DNA from: Caprimulgus europaeus
Taxonomy: Eukaryota > Chordata > Aves > Caprimulgiformes > Caprimulgidae
Reading direction: 5' to 3'
Assembly: GCA_907165065.1 (NCBI GenBank)
Contig: OU015523.1
Span: 121,112,246-121,176,245 of the forward strand
Length of the DNA: 64,000 nucleotides
The first letter of the stretch is position 1. Each line of letters starts with the position of its first letter. The position numbers and the translations under genes were made by a program. Below the pieces are notes generated by a model. That model ran no database searches and was not told the origin of the DNA. It was given only the letters and a program-made list of their open reading frames with translations. Shown piece by piece: positions 11,095-23,796 of the stretch.

Positions 11095-11385
11095 CTACTT
11101 ATTTATCACAGCGACAGAGATCATTAAGTGGCTGTAATACTCTCTCTGCTTTTTGTAGCGACCTTTCAGAGAAAAAGCATTTAAATCTCCCCTCCCCTGG
11201 CCGATGCTGCTCTTATCTTTGTTACAGATTTTCAGGGCAGATAATTTCCTTCTTTTCCTTGCTGGTTCCTTGACAGGAGCCGTTTCATTTATGTAAATCA
11301 GCTGACTGCTCTCTGAAGGAAAACGACGGTGAAATATTTTTAGAAGCCTTTTTCTTCATGGGAAATAAAAGCTGAAGGTCACAGC
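11095..11385. promoter_or_regulatory. Candidate conserved non-coding element in the large TENM4 intron
   Basis: Repeat-free sequence 200-500 bases after the exon donor, with a high density of factor-like words: TTATTTATCACAG, TCATTTATGTAAATCAGCTG (POU or bHLH-like) and GAAGGTCACAGC (nuclear-receptor-half-site-like). It has no coding potential. The call rests on texture and position only, so it is an inference to be tested by alignment. Confidence 0.25.
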
Positions 11386-11419
11386 TTTTTTTTTATTTTA
11401 TTTTTTATTTTTTTTTATC
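11386..11419. repeat. T-rich low-complexity tract
   Basis: Run of T with scattered A (TTTTATTTTATTTTTTATTT type), on the + strand, 0.5 kb after the exon donor. Confidence 0.85.
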
Positions 11420-14400
11420 TCTGTAACTTTGTGTCCCCAGCTGCGGGGACTCCTGCATGTATTTTGTAGGTCTGCAAACCTTTTGGTCAGCAGTTCTGCC
11501 AAGCAAGTGTAGGAAGGAGAGAGGATTTTGATTCAATTGCAGCTTGACCCAGGAGTTCACACAGCCCTATATGCCTTTGCACCTTTAATTCAATTATGGC
11601 ACAGCCTGCTTCTTAATATAGCCTCTGCGTACAAGTCATGGGGAGCTTAAGCTCAGAGCAGAAAGCTGATGTGAAATGACTGTATTGCTTGTTCTCTTTA
11701 TGCTTTTTGCCACAGTATTATAGTGACAAATGATGACTTTTCCTTGAGAAGCCATGACACGGTGAGACATACACCACCCACATGATTTGATGTTTAACTC
11801 CCAACAAAATTACAGTAGAAGCTTATTAAGTTTCTGCTCAGAGATAATGATATATTAGGCAAAGTTCAAAGATAAATGGTCTTCTGTTTAAAGGATGTAC
11901 AGAATAATCTTGTTAAATTCTCTGTACAAAATTCTTTTTAAGTTTCTTAGTGAGTATCTTACAGGGTTGCACCCGTTAGGATATGCAGACACACAGTGTC
12001 AGATTATATTGTTTTCCTTCACAGCCTTGCATTTTGATGAAAAACCAGAGGGATCATCAGGGTCAATTAGAGTTTTGCCTACTAGCAAGAAATCGCTAGA
12101 AAACAACCAAAAGCAAACACCTTGCACTTCCATCCCATTCTCCTGTATCCAAAGCTCTCTCTTGTGCTTTCCATGGTGGTGTTTGAGCAGCTGTGATCCT
12201 CTCCCATACATTTTTTTTTCCATGCCTACTAAGAAAAGCAAAGTATGGAATTTTAGTCTTTTTTTTTTCTTTTTTCTTTTTTTATTTATTCTTTTATTGT
12301 CCTAAGAGAGAAGAATTACATTAGCTGCTGGAATCTTTTTCACTGGTTTCCGTAATGCTATCTCAACATGTGCAAATGCAACTTTGTACCTACAGATCAC
12401 TTACAAATGAAATTATATTAGCAACAACACATTAGCAACAGTGCATGCCTTGAAAGGCTTTACTGAAAGTAATAACAGAGGCAGTAGTACTCATGTCAGG
12501 ACTGAGACAACACACAATTCCACTTCCCTTAAATTTAATGACACACCAACCATTTGTTGAATTACCATTTCATAGCAAAGGGAAAAGGGAAGATAGAAAG
12601 GTGGAGAATATACTTGCATTTTTTTTAAGTGCTGTACAAATGTAGAAGGAATTTCTTTGAGCCCTAGGCATTTGCAGTCTTGGATGTTGAGTGTTTTGAA
12701 TGGGAAAAGCTATCTCATGTTCAAAAATTCAAATACTGTGTAGCATAAATAAAATATAGGGAACAGTGGTGTCCAGTAGGTAATTGTATTATTGACAAAA
12801 AAGAGGTGGTGGAACTTGAGGGAAAATATTACAATCCAAATTGTGCTGTTGGGGAGCTTCAGCTGATGCTTAGACTTCTCTGGGAAGATGTCAGAGACAT
12901 CAGCCATGTTCAGGTCAGAAATATTGGTCCAGAGCTGAGAGAAATACTTATCACTTCAGCATAGGGATTGCAGATGAATTGGTGGTATAAACATATCCAA
13001 ACAAAGGCTGCAAGGGAGGAAGAGAAGAAGGACTAAGGAGAAGTCTTAAATGTACCCAAAATTTGGACATTTTTGTTTTGTGATCACTTGGCAAAGGTAA
13101 AGGTGTGAGAAATTTTTGCACACAAACCCCTCATAGCCTGAAACCCGCTGCTGGAGCAAATGAAGCCTGAGATTCTCTCAGAACCTTATTCTAGCAAATG
13201 CAAAGGTTGCTCTGTGTTTCCTCCCTCTGCACATAAGCAGCAGTGTAACTCTGGGCACTCCACTGCTAGCTATCACACAGGCTATTCTGAGAAATCCCAG
13301 ATTTATAGGAGAAATGTTCTCAAGAAGACGTGAAATTTTGCTAATGGCAGCATAAAGTAACATAATGCTATGACTCAGTTTACAGGATACCTTTATTAGT
13401 CAATATTAATTGTTGACAGTATTGATAGAAGTTATAGCCTTTAGCTGAAGTCAATATGGAGCTTTATGAACCTGCCATCAATAGAAGATTTTATGGGCCC
13501 CATTAAACTAACTTTTCCAATGAAGGTTAATGTCAGCAATTTTTATGCTGTTCATTATTTATCCAAAATAAATAATCAGAATTTACTTCTCAGGTTTGTA
13601 AATCCAAAGCTGTCGAAGCATGATTCTACCAAGACATTTATTGTGTTCTTAGAAAATGAGAGGTCTGGCTCCCTTGAAAAGCAAGTTTGCTTTTATTTCA
13701 GGAGTGGTGATGCCTCGAAGAAGCAGATATGCTGTTCAATAAATGCAGCCACAATCCACCTGTCTGTCTTTAAGGAAAGCGATGAAGTGCTCTGGTTCCA
13801 TGGCATATTACAGTCCATAAATCACTTGCACAGGCAGTTGGCATGAAAAGCCATGTGTTGCTTTATAAAAACTGTTACCAGGCTTTCCAGGAGGTTGAAT
13901 GTGTTTACTAAGTTAAGAGTTTGTTTTCACTGAAGAATTAGCTTGAGTTATAATTCTGGAATTGCCCTGAGCTCAGATCCTGCACACTCCAGCAGCTCCG
14001 ATGGATTCTTCTCCATTGGTCACCATTTTTCTTTTACTCAACCTGGATGATCACCTTGCAGAGTAAGGGGACAGAGAGGATAAATTACTGCACCTTGTCT
14101 GGGGATAATACAATCACTCTGTGCTGCTAATGTAGCAGGCAGTTCATGTAGCTCAAGGGTTATTGTGAACTCCTAGGAACAGTTCAGACCCCTGCACAGG
14201 GAGGAGTTTGATTCCTGGAAGTCTAGCAATGAAGTTAGGAAAAATTCTTTCCTGTACTAGTGCACATTGTTTCTCAGCAAGACTGATTCAAGCAAAAGTT
14301 CCTGAAGTGGTCTTTTGGATCTGAGCCTGGAGTTAACTGGTATTACCTTAGGTAACCCTGAACAGGCTTTGTACTGAGCGAGCAATAGTTTAATACAGAG

Positions 14401-14523
14401 AAGAGCACAATGGAGGCGAACAAGGTAATAGTCTTCAGAAATTGACTTATTTTGCAGCAATTCAATCACATATTAAAAGCAAAATACTTCTGATCATAAT
14501 GATGTCATCATAAAAATACAGTA

Positions 14524-14928
14524 CCACAGAATAATTTATGTTAGAAGACTTTGCTGAAAGTCTCTGGTCCAGTCTCCTGTTTAAAGCAGGGCTAACTTTG
14601 CGGTCAGATCAGGTTGCTCAGGGCCTTGTTCAGTTACACTTTGAGTATCCCCCAAGATGGAGAGGCCACAACCTCTATGTGCTGGTTCTGGTGTTAGCCA
14701 GGTTTGTTGTGACCAACTCTTCTCCTAAGAGCTAGTCAGAATTTCCAGTGCTGCAACTCACGTCCACTGCTTGTCATCCACTCACTGAGTATCTCTAAGA
14801 ACAGTCTGACTCCTTCTTCTGTGTATCCCCCATACTTAAAATAATTAACAGACAGCAGGTAGTTCTCCTTTTGGTCATCTCTTCTATTAGCTGAACAAAG
14901 CCACCTAGATGTACCTCTCCTCGTAGGT
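14524..14928 (-). mobile_element. Older, diverged CR1 copy
   Basis: Read on the minus strand it follows the CR1 3' plan. The + strand shows CCACAGAATAATTTATG, AAAGCAGGGCTAACTT, 'GTTGCTCAGGGCCTTG' and a distal 'CTCTCCTCGTAGG' block. Many substitutions and small gaps mark it as one of the oldest CR1 copies here. Confidence 0.8.
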
Positions 14929-15280
14929 AGTTTGTAGGCAGTTAGGCACTGGAGGAGATAGAGAAGTCTGAGGAACTCCAGTGCTGCAAGTTTTTAAGTG
15001 TAAATTAGACAAATAACTGCTGAGAATGGTCTAGATTGGATGCTGCCTCAGAGTGGCTGTCCGTGCTGGCCTCTTGAGCCTCCCTCTTTCTCCAGTTTCA
15101 ATACCTTGTAGCATCACTCTGCTTTCTTTGACTTCAGGGCCACACAGGACTGTTCACACTGGGCTTTGAGTACCTCAGGCTTTTGTACTGCCTGGGGTAC
15201 TCCTAACAGGTAGAGACAGACCATGTTTGTGCGTAAGCTTCCTTGAAATGGGCTCTGAAAATTTCCATTGAGTCTATAGG

Positions 15281-15493
15281 GCCAGGTTGGATGAGGCTTT
15301 GAGCAACCTGGTCTAGTGGAAGGTGTCCCTGTTGATGGCAGGAGGGTTGGAACTGGATGATCTTTAAGGTCCCTTCCAGCCCAAACTATTTGATGTTTCT
15401 ATGATTCTATGATTCTATGATTCTATGATTCTATGATTCTGTGATTCTATGATTCTATGATTCTATGATTCTATGATTCTATGATTCTATGAT
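15281..15493 (+). mobile_element. CR1 3' end with expanded octamer tail
   Basis: 'GCCAGGTTGGATGAGGCTTT' to the tail. The 3' tail (15397-15493) is about twelve copies of TTCTATGA, with one G-for-A variant, instead of the usual two to four. The body matches the subfamily of the copies at 7267 and 50759. Confidence 0.93.
15397..15493. repeat. (TTCTATGA)n octamer microsatellite
   Basis: About 97 bases with 8-bp period, grown from the CR1 3' tail. Nearly uninterrupted; one unit reads TTCTGTGA. Confidence 0.95.
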
Positions 15494-16828
15494 AAGGGAG
15501 AACTTATCCCAGATTCACCCAAACTGTTATGAACCATGCTGGTAGTCCCCAGATAGAGCCAAATATGAGAGATGGGCAGAAAATGTGGATATTGCCATAC
15601 AGAATCCCTTCCAAAAAAACCCAACCCAAAGCAAAACAAAAAAGCCCTCTTTTTTTCTCTGCCTTCAATGTGATATAATAAGTTTACTGGTTTATTCAAT
15701 GCAATTGCTGCAGGTTTAATTTAGATCTAAGTCAACTACATTTTTAAAATTTGTGAAAGTGGAGTTTCAGCCCTTTTTTAAAGAAAAACAAACAAGTGCA
15801 GTTTAACTTTCAGCTATTCCAAAGAAGCTGTGGCAAACAACAGATTCACTTTAGATTTAATCTGGATTTAGTGTTAACATCCACCAAGGCACATAACTGG
15901 TTAAATATGAGAAGGAGCAGGAGAGAAGGGGAGAGGTTTTCTTCATTAGCAGGACAAGTCAGCAGTGATTAATGCTGTGTACATGTGCAGAGTGGAGCTG
16001 ATGTTTCTCTCTGTCATCATCTCCTCTTGGGAAGAATGTGGGCAGTATCAAGCGGTCAGAAGGATCTCACAGGCAGGATGAGTAACATCAGATGGGCTCA
16101 AGACAGTTCAACCAAACTGGAGATACTCAGTTGTGATATATTGTGCAGAGAAATTCTTGCAGCAGAAGTGTTACTGAAGTGTGACATTTGCTTATCTAGC
16201 AGACTGAGAGATTAGTAGAAGTGAACTAAAATTCCAGATCTTACCACCCTGGAAGCCAAAATTCAGCCTACAGGGGCATTGCTGTCAAATTGTGCTGTGC
16301 TGCTTCTTTCCATCTTCACAATTCAAAAATACATAAGGAAACATCACCCTGCAAACAATTCTGCATGCATTTCGTGTGTGCCAAAGGGGTGAGAGTGGTA
16401 CTGCTGGGCTCAAATCTTCCACTGAACAATGAACTGGATGCAGCTATGATCAGTCCCAACACTTCCATCACACATCTGTTGGTCATCTCTGTGTAGGAAG
16501 AGCAGTTTAATCTCAAGGTTCATTTTGTCTTTGACTTTACCTCTGAAATCACCAGTTAGTGCCAAAAGTGATATGGTGACTTTAGCAATACAGACACTTA
16601 CTGGTGACAAGATCAAGAGCATCAATTCATTTTACATTGCTGGACCCACATCCTACAGACAAGAATAATTTTCCTTTTAGGCACTACTGTTCTGGGATGC
16701 ATTTAAATGAGCTTTAAAACTGTTAAGCAAGCAAACAACCAGCCCAATATCAAGACTTTTAACTTTTGCTTTCCCATCAAATAAATGGCCTTTCTGGAAA
16801 ATTCTTATAGACTTTTCTAAAAATGAAA

Positions 16829-16925
16829 CATAGAATCATAAAATCATAGCATCATAGAATGGTTTGACTGGCAATGAGGAGCTGGAAAGCTCAAGTGATA
16901 GCTCTGCCTACTCTACCATCACAGA
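16829..16925 (-). mobile_element. Possible CR1 remnant
   Basis: CATAGAATCATAAAATCATAGCATCATAGAATGG-type start resembles the tail of a minus-strand CR1, but the following sequence soon loses similarity. Short and weakly supported. Confidence 0.45.
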
Positions 16926-17964
16926 CCCAACTCTTAGAAATTTTTATTGATATAATGAATGATTTAAAGAACATTTCTTGCAGTAACCACCACACTTTCT
17001 GCTTCCACACTGCTTAAGCCATTATGTTCCTGGAAGGAGTGCTTAAGAAACTGCATAGGAAAGTAGGACTCGATAGAATTGAATGCTTATGGAAGATATT
17101 TCGAAACACAGGGGTACATTACAGCAGGAAATAATTAAAGACAAGTCTTTCAAACAAGCCACACCAAAGAAATAAATGATAAAGTTTTATTTCTCCTGGG
17201 TAGTTAAGAAATCTAACTAATGCTTTCACTTATTCAGTGGCGTCTGGTACAGACCTCACTGAAGCCTTTGAATAATCCTGTTGCCATCAGCAGTATTAGA
17301 TCAGGTCCTAGGTGTATGGTGGTAACTATCTATTTTTTAATAACAGTCAGCATGCCAGAGTGGTGGAAATCCCAGTACTCTTGGTTAAACACAATGCAAC
17401 ATGCTGTTCACTGCTAGGTTTCTTGTCTCTATTTTGGCTTCTTATTAAATCAAAAAGCTGTCCCAATGATCAAGCCACATGCTCCAGAATTTCATCAGCT
17501 TTTTTCCAAATATTTTCTCTTCAGAGCTGTTTCACAATAGCTAGGGGAGCTCTAGGCAAACAGTAATTATGTCTGTGTGTTTTTCTTGTTCTCCTTGGTT
17601 GTTGAGAGCTCATCTCCTAATGGTGTCTATACTTGCTACCAGGGGCCTTGAAAGGTTCTCCTAAATAGCTCTGACCCTCTGTAGAGGAAAGATTTTTACT
17701 CCTTTAGTCTTCATTACGTTCACCTTCCTGTTTCCCAAATCACGTTGACCCAAACCACTGGCCCAAAATGCAATTCAATATATCAGTGCAATTAGCAGTG
17801 CCAGAACTACTGTCTAATCTTAGCATTACAAATTATTTGTTAATACCCCAGTTGACAATCCATGGTGACTTTTCTTTTTATTACCATGTTTTGCTGAGTA
17901 ATTTCCTTTCAGGCTTCATACACTCCATTGTTAATATTGTTACTGTGGTTGCAGAAACATTATA

Positions 17965-18000
17965 TTTTTTTTTCTTTTTTTTTTTTCTTTCTCTCTCCTT
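17965..18000. repeat. T/C-rich low-complexity tract
   Basis: Long T runs separated by single C, followed by CTTTCTCTCTCC. Confidence 0.8.
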
Positions 18001-21000
18001 TGAATTAAATAGTGTATTATACAGTATTTCCAGTAAATGAGTGTGTGTGCTTCAAACATGCTTCTTCTGCAAATCATGTAGGCAAAAATGTGATATTCAA
18101 GCTCTGGAGAATTCAGAAAGGAGATGTTTAAGAAAAGAAACATCCTTCACAATAACTAACTAACTAAATAAATAAAGGAATGTGCTATGAGCTATACTTT
18201 ATTAAGTTTCCCTTATGCCTTTTGAGCAGGGGAATACAAGAATAAATTAGAATTACCCAGTCAAGATCAAGCATCTGCTGGCTGTCATCTTTCACTTGTC
18301 TCCTATCACCTGTAACCTTAATATTAACAAGATGTTTCAGCCTGAAATAAAAATTAGCCAGAACCCTTATCACTGAAGATCCATCATCAGCTGCAGAAGT
18401 TAGTGAAGAACTACAAAAATGAGTAGCAGATCCAGAAGGGCATTTTCATTAATCCCCTTCCTTGTTTCAACTCCTCAAAACTCTTAACACGGTTCCTTTC
18501 CAGGGAGTATTTGCAAACAATTCCCCATTTTAAGAGCACATGGGGATTGCTTGGGTATTGCAACCCACTGAATCCACTTTATAGAGGTATTCAGAGACTG
18601 GGTGATCACTTTAAATGTGAAGGTCAGGGAATGGAATGTGCCTTCAGGCTCTCCAACCGTAAAGATACTAATATTCCTATGAAGAGTATTAGTCCTAAAA
18701 AGGAGACTTTAGCTACATGGCCATCCCAAATGCTACATTCTCCACTGAAAAATGGCTCCCTTGAAGGCTGTTATATCTCCTTATACTTGTGATTCAACGT
18801 TCTAACCACTGACATTCTTGATGATGGATTCCTCCTATTTTCTGTCCTCTAATCTTTTTTGTCCTTTTTAGATATTAGCCCTGAGACTCTTCTTGAAAGT
18901 GAAAAGGTGAGGCACCACCTCACTTCTTCACAACAGTCTCAGAGAAAGTTTTACCTTGATGGGACAGTAAATTGATGGGGTTTAGAGCAACAAACTCTTA
19001 ATCTCCCTTCACATTCAACCAACCTCCCATCCACTGGGTGTAAAACAGCCTTTCAAATGAGGACACCACTCGAGGTCTGATTGTCCATTTGGTAGCACCT
19101 AACTTACCCCAGGGACCACAGAAGGAGCCAGCAGAATCCGTGATCCCAATTTAGAAGGTGAAGGTACATGGGATTAATATAAGTTTAATAATTCATTTGC
19201 TGTACTAGTGACCTGTATCTTGATTTTGCTCCATGGTGAAGGAATTCCCACTGATTTCCAGGGCTAATCTATCTCATCACTGACCTGTTTGCCTCTAGAG
19301 GGAAAGAAGACTTTTCATTTTCTGTTTTTATTATTTTTATTCCCATATGGTAGGTCCCAACAGAGAATGCATTTTCTGTATTACTGTAATCTGTGTCTGA
19401 AAGGACGCTGACATTAAAACCCTTCACAGTGTTACTCTGCTGTAATGAACTGCAGTTCAACATAGGTGAGTGTGTAGGTTTCACATTATTATTGTGATGA
19501 TGGTGAAGCCATTAAGCAAGAAAAAAAGGCCCAAACTCTAAAAACTCATTAATAACCTGGATATTGGGGGTGATGGCATGTAGAAATACCACAAACAGGT
19601 AAGAATTTACTGTTCTTTTTAAAAGCACTTTTAATTTTTGTCTTTTCCTTCTCCATTTTAAACTGGCTTGTCATGGAGATTTATTTTTTTTTTTTTAGGA
19701 AAATAATTGCATTTAGTAATATTTCTGGCAAGCTGCCAAGTATTCCAGAATTAAATCTGTGCATTTTTACACTGTTTCCAAGCGTTGCAGATAGCTTCTT
19801 TTGGTGTGAAACACCCTAAGGGGAATACAGTGAGGTTCAGCAGCGTAAGACCTATTGCTCTTTTGATAGCTTTGCTTCCAGCATGGTTCTGGGGTGGGTT
19901 TTGTGTGTCAATGGAAAATGGCTAATGCCATGGAGTGAGGGTTATAATTGGGACACCAAGGGCCATCAGAGCTGGCATGGACATCACTTCTTGGGTCAGG
20001 ATGGACCTGCTGCTTGATGGGCATTTGGAGTGGGATTTTGCTTTTAGGGCCAGACACGAGCTCTGTCCTAAGCAAATGATTGAACCCTCTTGGGATAGAT
20101 AAAAGAGAAGTAAAACAGAGAAAAGAGAGGGTTAGAGGGGACAATAAATCCAAACAGGGAAGGAGTGATGGCTGAGGGCTTAAAATGGTCCGATATCTAT
20201 CTCTGGCTGAAGGACCCCTGTCCTGCAGAGTGAAGCATGGACTGGGAAGCAAAATCTTGTTTTCCCTTTGCCTTTTTCTTTTTTTATGCTTCATTCTGAA
20301 TGTGTAAGGGTCACTCCAAGCTGCAGAACATGTCAATACACCATCCCAACCTCTCAAAGAGGTACAGCATTACTTCCTGCACAGGGGAAAGGTGTCCCAG
20401 GCTTTCTCTTCAATCTGACATTTCCCAATGCTCACGTCTGTATTTCTGAATTCCCATTTGGACCAATGCGTCTACTTCTAGGTCTAACAGCCAAAGTGCT
20501 ATTCCACATCTGTTCCAGTCTCTTCCAATGCCCCTTGAGGCATCTGGCTTTGCTTTTTTTCAGTGAAGATGCATCTCCACCCATAAGCAGAACAAAGTGA
20601 GAGGAAAGAGCATGTTATTTTTGTTTTACCCATGCCCAGAGGTCTGCGCTGAGCTCCAAATAAAGGCAAGCACAGCTTCTACCATGAGAATTTGTTCATT
20701 AAAATCTCATTGCTTTATTTCTCAGAGGCTTTTGATTAAATTTTAGCAAAAATACCATTTTATTCAATCCAGGGCAGTGATTGAAAATGCAGTGCTGCCC
20801 TAATTCTGCAAAGTTTTCAGTGTTTCTTTGAACTGTCCCTAAAAACTTTAATTGTACACTTTAAGGCAGGTTGGTTTTTTGTTCTGTCCATCCCAGAACA
20901 GATAATTTTGAAACGTGTATATAAAGAGAAAATAATAATTCCTATCTGGTGTTCATGTAGATTGAATATTTTACAAACTTAACTTCAAAGCCTGATCAAA

Positions 21001-21279
21001 AATAAGTCTTTGCCACACATGACTAAATTATATAAAGACATCTGGGGAGCAGACACGTCACAGGACTCAAGAGAAGGGCTGTTTTGGGGTGGGCACTGGA
21101 CTGCAGCTCAAGAGATTTAATCTCCACTACAGACTGCTTAATCGTGGTTGTATCACTTCATTTCTCTTTCTTTATCTCAGTTTCTTTTTACAAAATGAAG
21201 ATGTTATTTTTTTTTTTCTCCATCCCCTTTTAAGTTGTGAAGCCAAGTATTTTCTACCTATCTCAAGTATTCTATTTTG

Positions 21280-22166
21280 TTTGCAGATGACACCAAGCTG
21301 GGTGGAAGTGTTGATCTGCTGGAGGGTAGGAAGGCTCTGCAGAGCGATCTGGATAGACTAGATTGATGGGCCAGGACCAATTGCAGGAGTTTCACTAAGG
21401 CCAAATGTCCGGTTCTGCACTTTGGTCTCAACAACCCCCAGCAGCGCGACAGGCTTGGGGAGGAGTGGCTGGAGAGCTGCTGGGCAGAGAGGGACCTGGG
21501 GGTGTTGGGCAACAGCAGCTGAACATGAGCCAGCAGAGTGCCCAGGTGGCCAAGAAGGCCAAGGGCATCCTGGCCTGGATCAGCACCAGTGTGGCCAGTA
21601 GGACCAGGGAAGTTCTCTTCCCCCTGCCCTGGGCACTGGTAGGGCCGCAGCTCGAGTGCTGTGTTCAGTGTTGGGCCCCTGAGTCCAAGAAGGACCTGGA
21701 GGTGCTGGAGCGTGTCCAGAGAAGGGCAACAGAGCTGGGGAAGGGTCTGGAGCACAAGTGTGATGAGTTCCCGGCTGAGGGAACTGGGGGTGTTGAGCCT
21801 GGAGAAAAGGAGGCTGAGGGGAGACCTTGTGGCTCTGTCCAAGTCCCTGCAAGGAGGGTGGAGAGAGGTGGGGGTGGGTCTGTTCAACCAAGGACCAAGT
21901 GACAGGACAAGAAGAAATGGCCTTAATTACACCAGGTGAGGTACAGATTGGATGTCAGGAAAAATTTCTTCACTGAAAGAGTTGTCAACCATTGAAACTG
22001 TTGCCCAGGGCAGTGGTGGAGTCCCCATCCCTGGAGGGATTGAAGAGTCGTGTAGACATAGTGCTGAGGGACATGGGTTAGTCAGAGACTTGTCTGCATT
22101 GGCTTAAGGACTGGACTTGATGGTCTTAAAGGGTTTTTTTTCAATTGAGGAAATTCTGTGATTCTA
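21280..22166 (+). mobile_element. Longer CR1 copy retaining the end of the reverse transcriptase
   Basis: The copy starts exactly at codons for F-A-D-D (21280-21291), the catalytic motif of the reverse transcriptase palm, followed by [17 protein letters not shown]. It then runs through the C-terminal part of ORF2 (KAK...[27 protein letters not shown]) and the 3'UTR to a short TTCTGTGATTCTA tail. The frame is broken: a TGA at 21364-21366 stands where Trp is expected, with further stops and shifts downstream. It is therefore a dead, 5'-truncated copy. It is the same subfamily as the minus-strand copy at 56711. Confidence 0.93.
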
Positions 22167-23473
22167 ATCAAACATATGGATAGCAGGAAATAAAACAACT
22201 ATTCTCCAGTTCTATCCAGTAATATATTATGTAAATTATCAATGCTGAAATGTTTAAAATATTGGCTTAGTTAGTCCCTTAAACATACACTGAATATCCT
22301 GTGTGGTGAAAAAAACCCTGCTTTTTGTTGTTGGCATTGCCACACTTATTTCCATAGCCATGGAACTGGGCTGAGCGACCATGACCATGAGACTGAGAGT
22401 GTCATCTCGCAGTGAGGCATGAGCCGTTATATAAAAAGCTCTCCTGGAGATCACAAGAGCTTCCCAGGTCCTCTAATGGTCACAGGCACCCAGGGCACTT
22501 GCTGAAAACACGGCAAAAGGCTCTGCAACATGCTGTCTGTCCCCACAGCAGCCCCTGGGAGGTTTTTGTTTCCTCCCCTTGCAACTCTCTCCGTAGGCGA
22601 GACCTTTTCATGCCAAGCAGTGTGAACTGGCAGCCAGCGCAGCCCTCTCCTCGCTGCTGTATTTAATGACCCCCTCCTCCTCCAAAATGCTACAGGGCAC
22701 AACCAACTTCAGTGGTGGCAAACTCAGAAACGAAGTACTTCATCAAAATGACAGCTTTCTGCCGCATGCAGAAACACACACTTTGATTTCTGCCCTGGTT
22801 TGGTCACTTGGTAGTGGGGGAGATAGCAATATATTTTCTTTTTAAACTTAAGTTAAATACATATTTCTTCTTTTAGTAGATAAAGTGTTTTTTTAAAAAA
22901 ATGGGAAATTATTAAGCACAACTGAGGCTTAAATTCAGAATAATCTGTTAGAGACTAGTAAATTTAAATCATTTCCAAGCCACTATGTCCTAGCTGCTTA
23001 AGTTTTAAGGAAAGTCAAAGTAGTGAATTGGGTGCAGTCTCTGGGTCAGCACCTGAAGTCAGTCAGTGGAGGTGCCAGATCAGCTCCTGACAACAACTGC
23101 TTCTTCTGCAGGTGGAAAGGGAGAGATTTTTTTCACATCAAGTCATTCAAGTAAATCATCTCAAAGAGCATGTGCAGATGTCAGAGGTCCACCAGTGGTT
23201 GAAAAGCAGAGGAGGGAAGATCTGCACAAATAAAATTGGAGAAAAGATATATTATAGTGACTTCCAGGACACATCACATCTGGGGAGATGACTGGTTTAA
23301 GAGGCTGCCACCCAAGGTATCCAGCCCATCTTCTTGCAGGGGTTCTTTATCCCCAGGGTCATGCCGGTGCAGCTGCTCATGCAGTCCAACTCTGATTTAC
23401 CCCCTAAAAGGTGATTTAAAGCCTTTCCTCAAGGACAAGGTGTCAGCTCACAGAGCTCCTGTGGGACCACTGC
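22167..23473. other. TENM4: Intron stretch between CR1 copies
   Basis: Unclassified. The part at 22450-22700 is clearly more GC-rich than its neighbours and free of recognised repeats, which could mark a conserved or regulatory segment. No splice-bounded coding exon is seen. Confidence 0.4.
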
Positions 23474-23796
23474 CATAGAATTATAGAATCATTGAGGTTG
23501 GACGAGACCTCTAAGATCATCAAGTCCAACCATCAACCCAACACCACCACGCCCACTAAACCATGTCCCTAAGCACCTCATCTACCCATCTTTTAAATAC
23601 CTCCAGGGATGGTGACTCCACCATTTCCCTGAGCAGCCTGTTCCAATGCTTGACAACCCTTTTGGTGAAGAATTTTTTCCTAATATTCAATCTAAACCTC
23701 CCTCAGGGCAACTTCAGGCCATTTCTTCTTATCCTATTGCTTGCTACTGGGAGAAGAGGTTAAAATCCACCTCGCTACAATCTCCTTTCAGGTCGG
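23474..23796 (-). mobile_element. CR1 3' end, minus strand
   Basis: + strand starts CCATAGAATTATAGAATC and includes 'CTAAACCATGTCCCTAAGCA' and 'TTCCAATGCTTGACAACCCT'. It belongs to one subfamily with the copies at 39502, 42701, 43096 and 61664. Confidence 0.93.

Larger units (their letters stand above)
10888..14523. other. TENM4: Start of the large TENM4 intron
   Basis: Holds the candidate element at 11095-11385 and T-rich tracts near 11390 and 12258-12299. No LINE or LTR is recognised before 14524. A 126-codon open frame at 13466-13846 has no recognisable family and no splice context linking it to TENM4. Confidence 0.6.
15494..21279. other. TENM4: Intron stretch with few repeats
   Basis: Mostly unclassified AT-rich DNA. 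It contains a faint CR1 remnant near 16829, a T-rich tract at 17965-18000, and a short AACT/AAAT run near 18153-18176. The open frames on both strands between 19.9 and 20.6 kb overlap and match nothing I recognise. Confidence 0.5.

Noticed and set aside
13466..13846. 126-codon open frame
   Set aside because: No recognised domain, no splice or promoter context, and the composition matches surrounding AT-rich intron. Likely chance.
19908..20357. 149-codon minus-strand frame
   Set aside because: Not recognised, and overlapped by an equally open + strand frame. No exon borders.
21405..21902. 165-codon and 209-codon frames on both strands
   Set aside because: They lie inside the CR1 copy at 21280-22166; partly shifted ORF2 remnant or its antisense.
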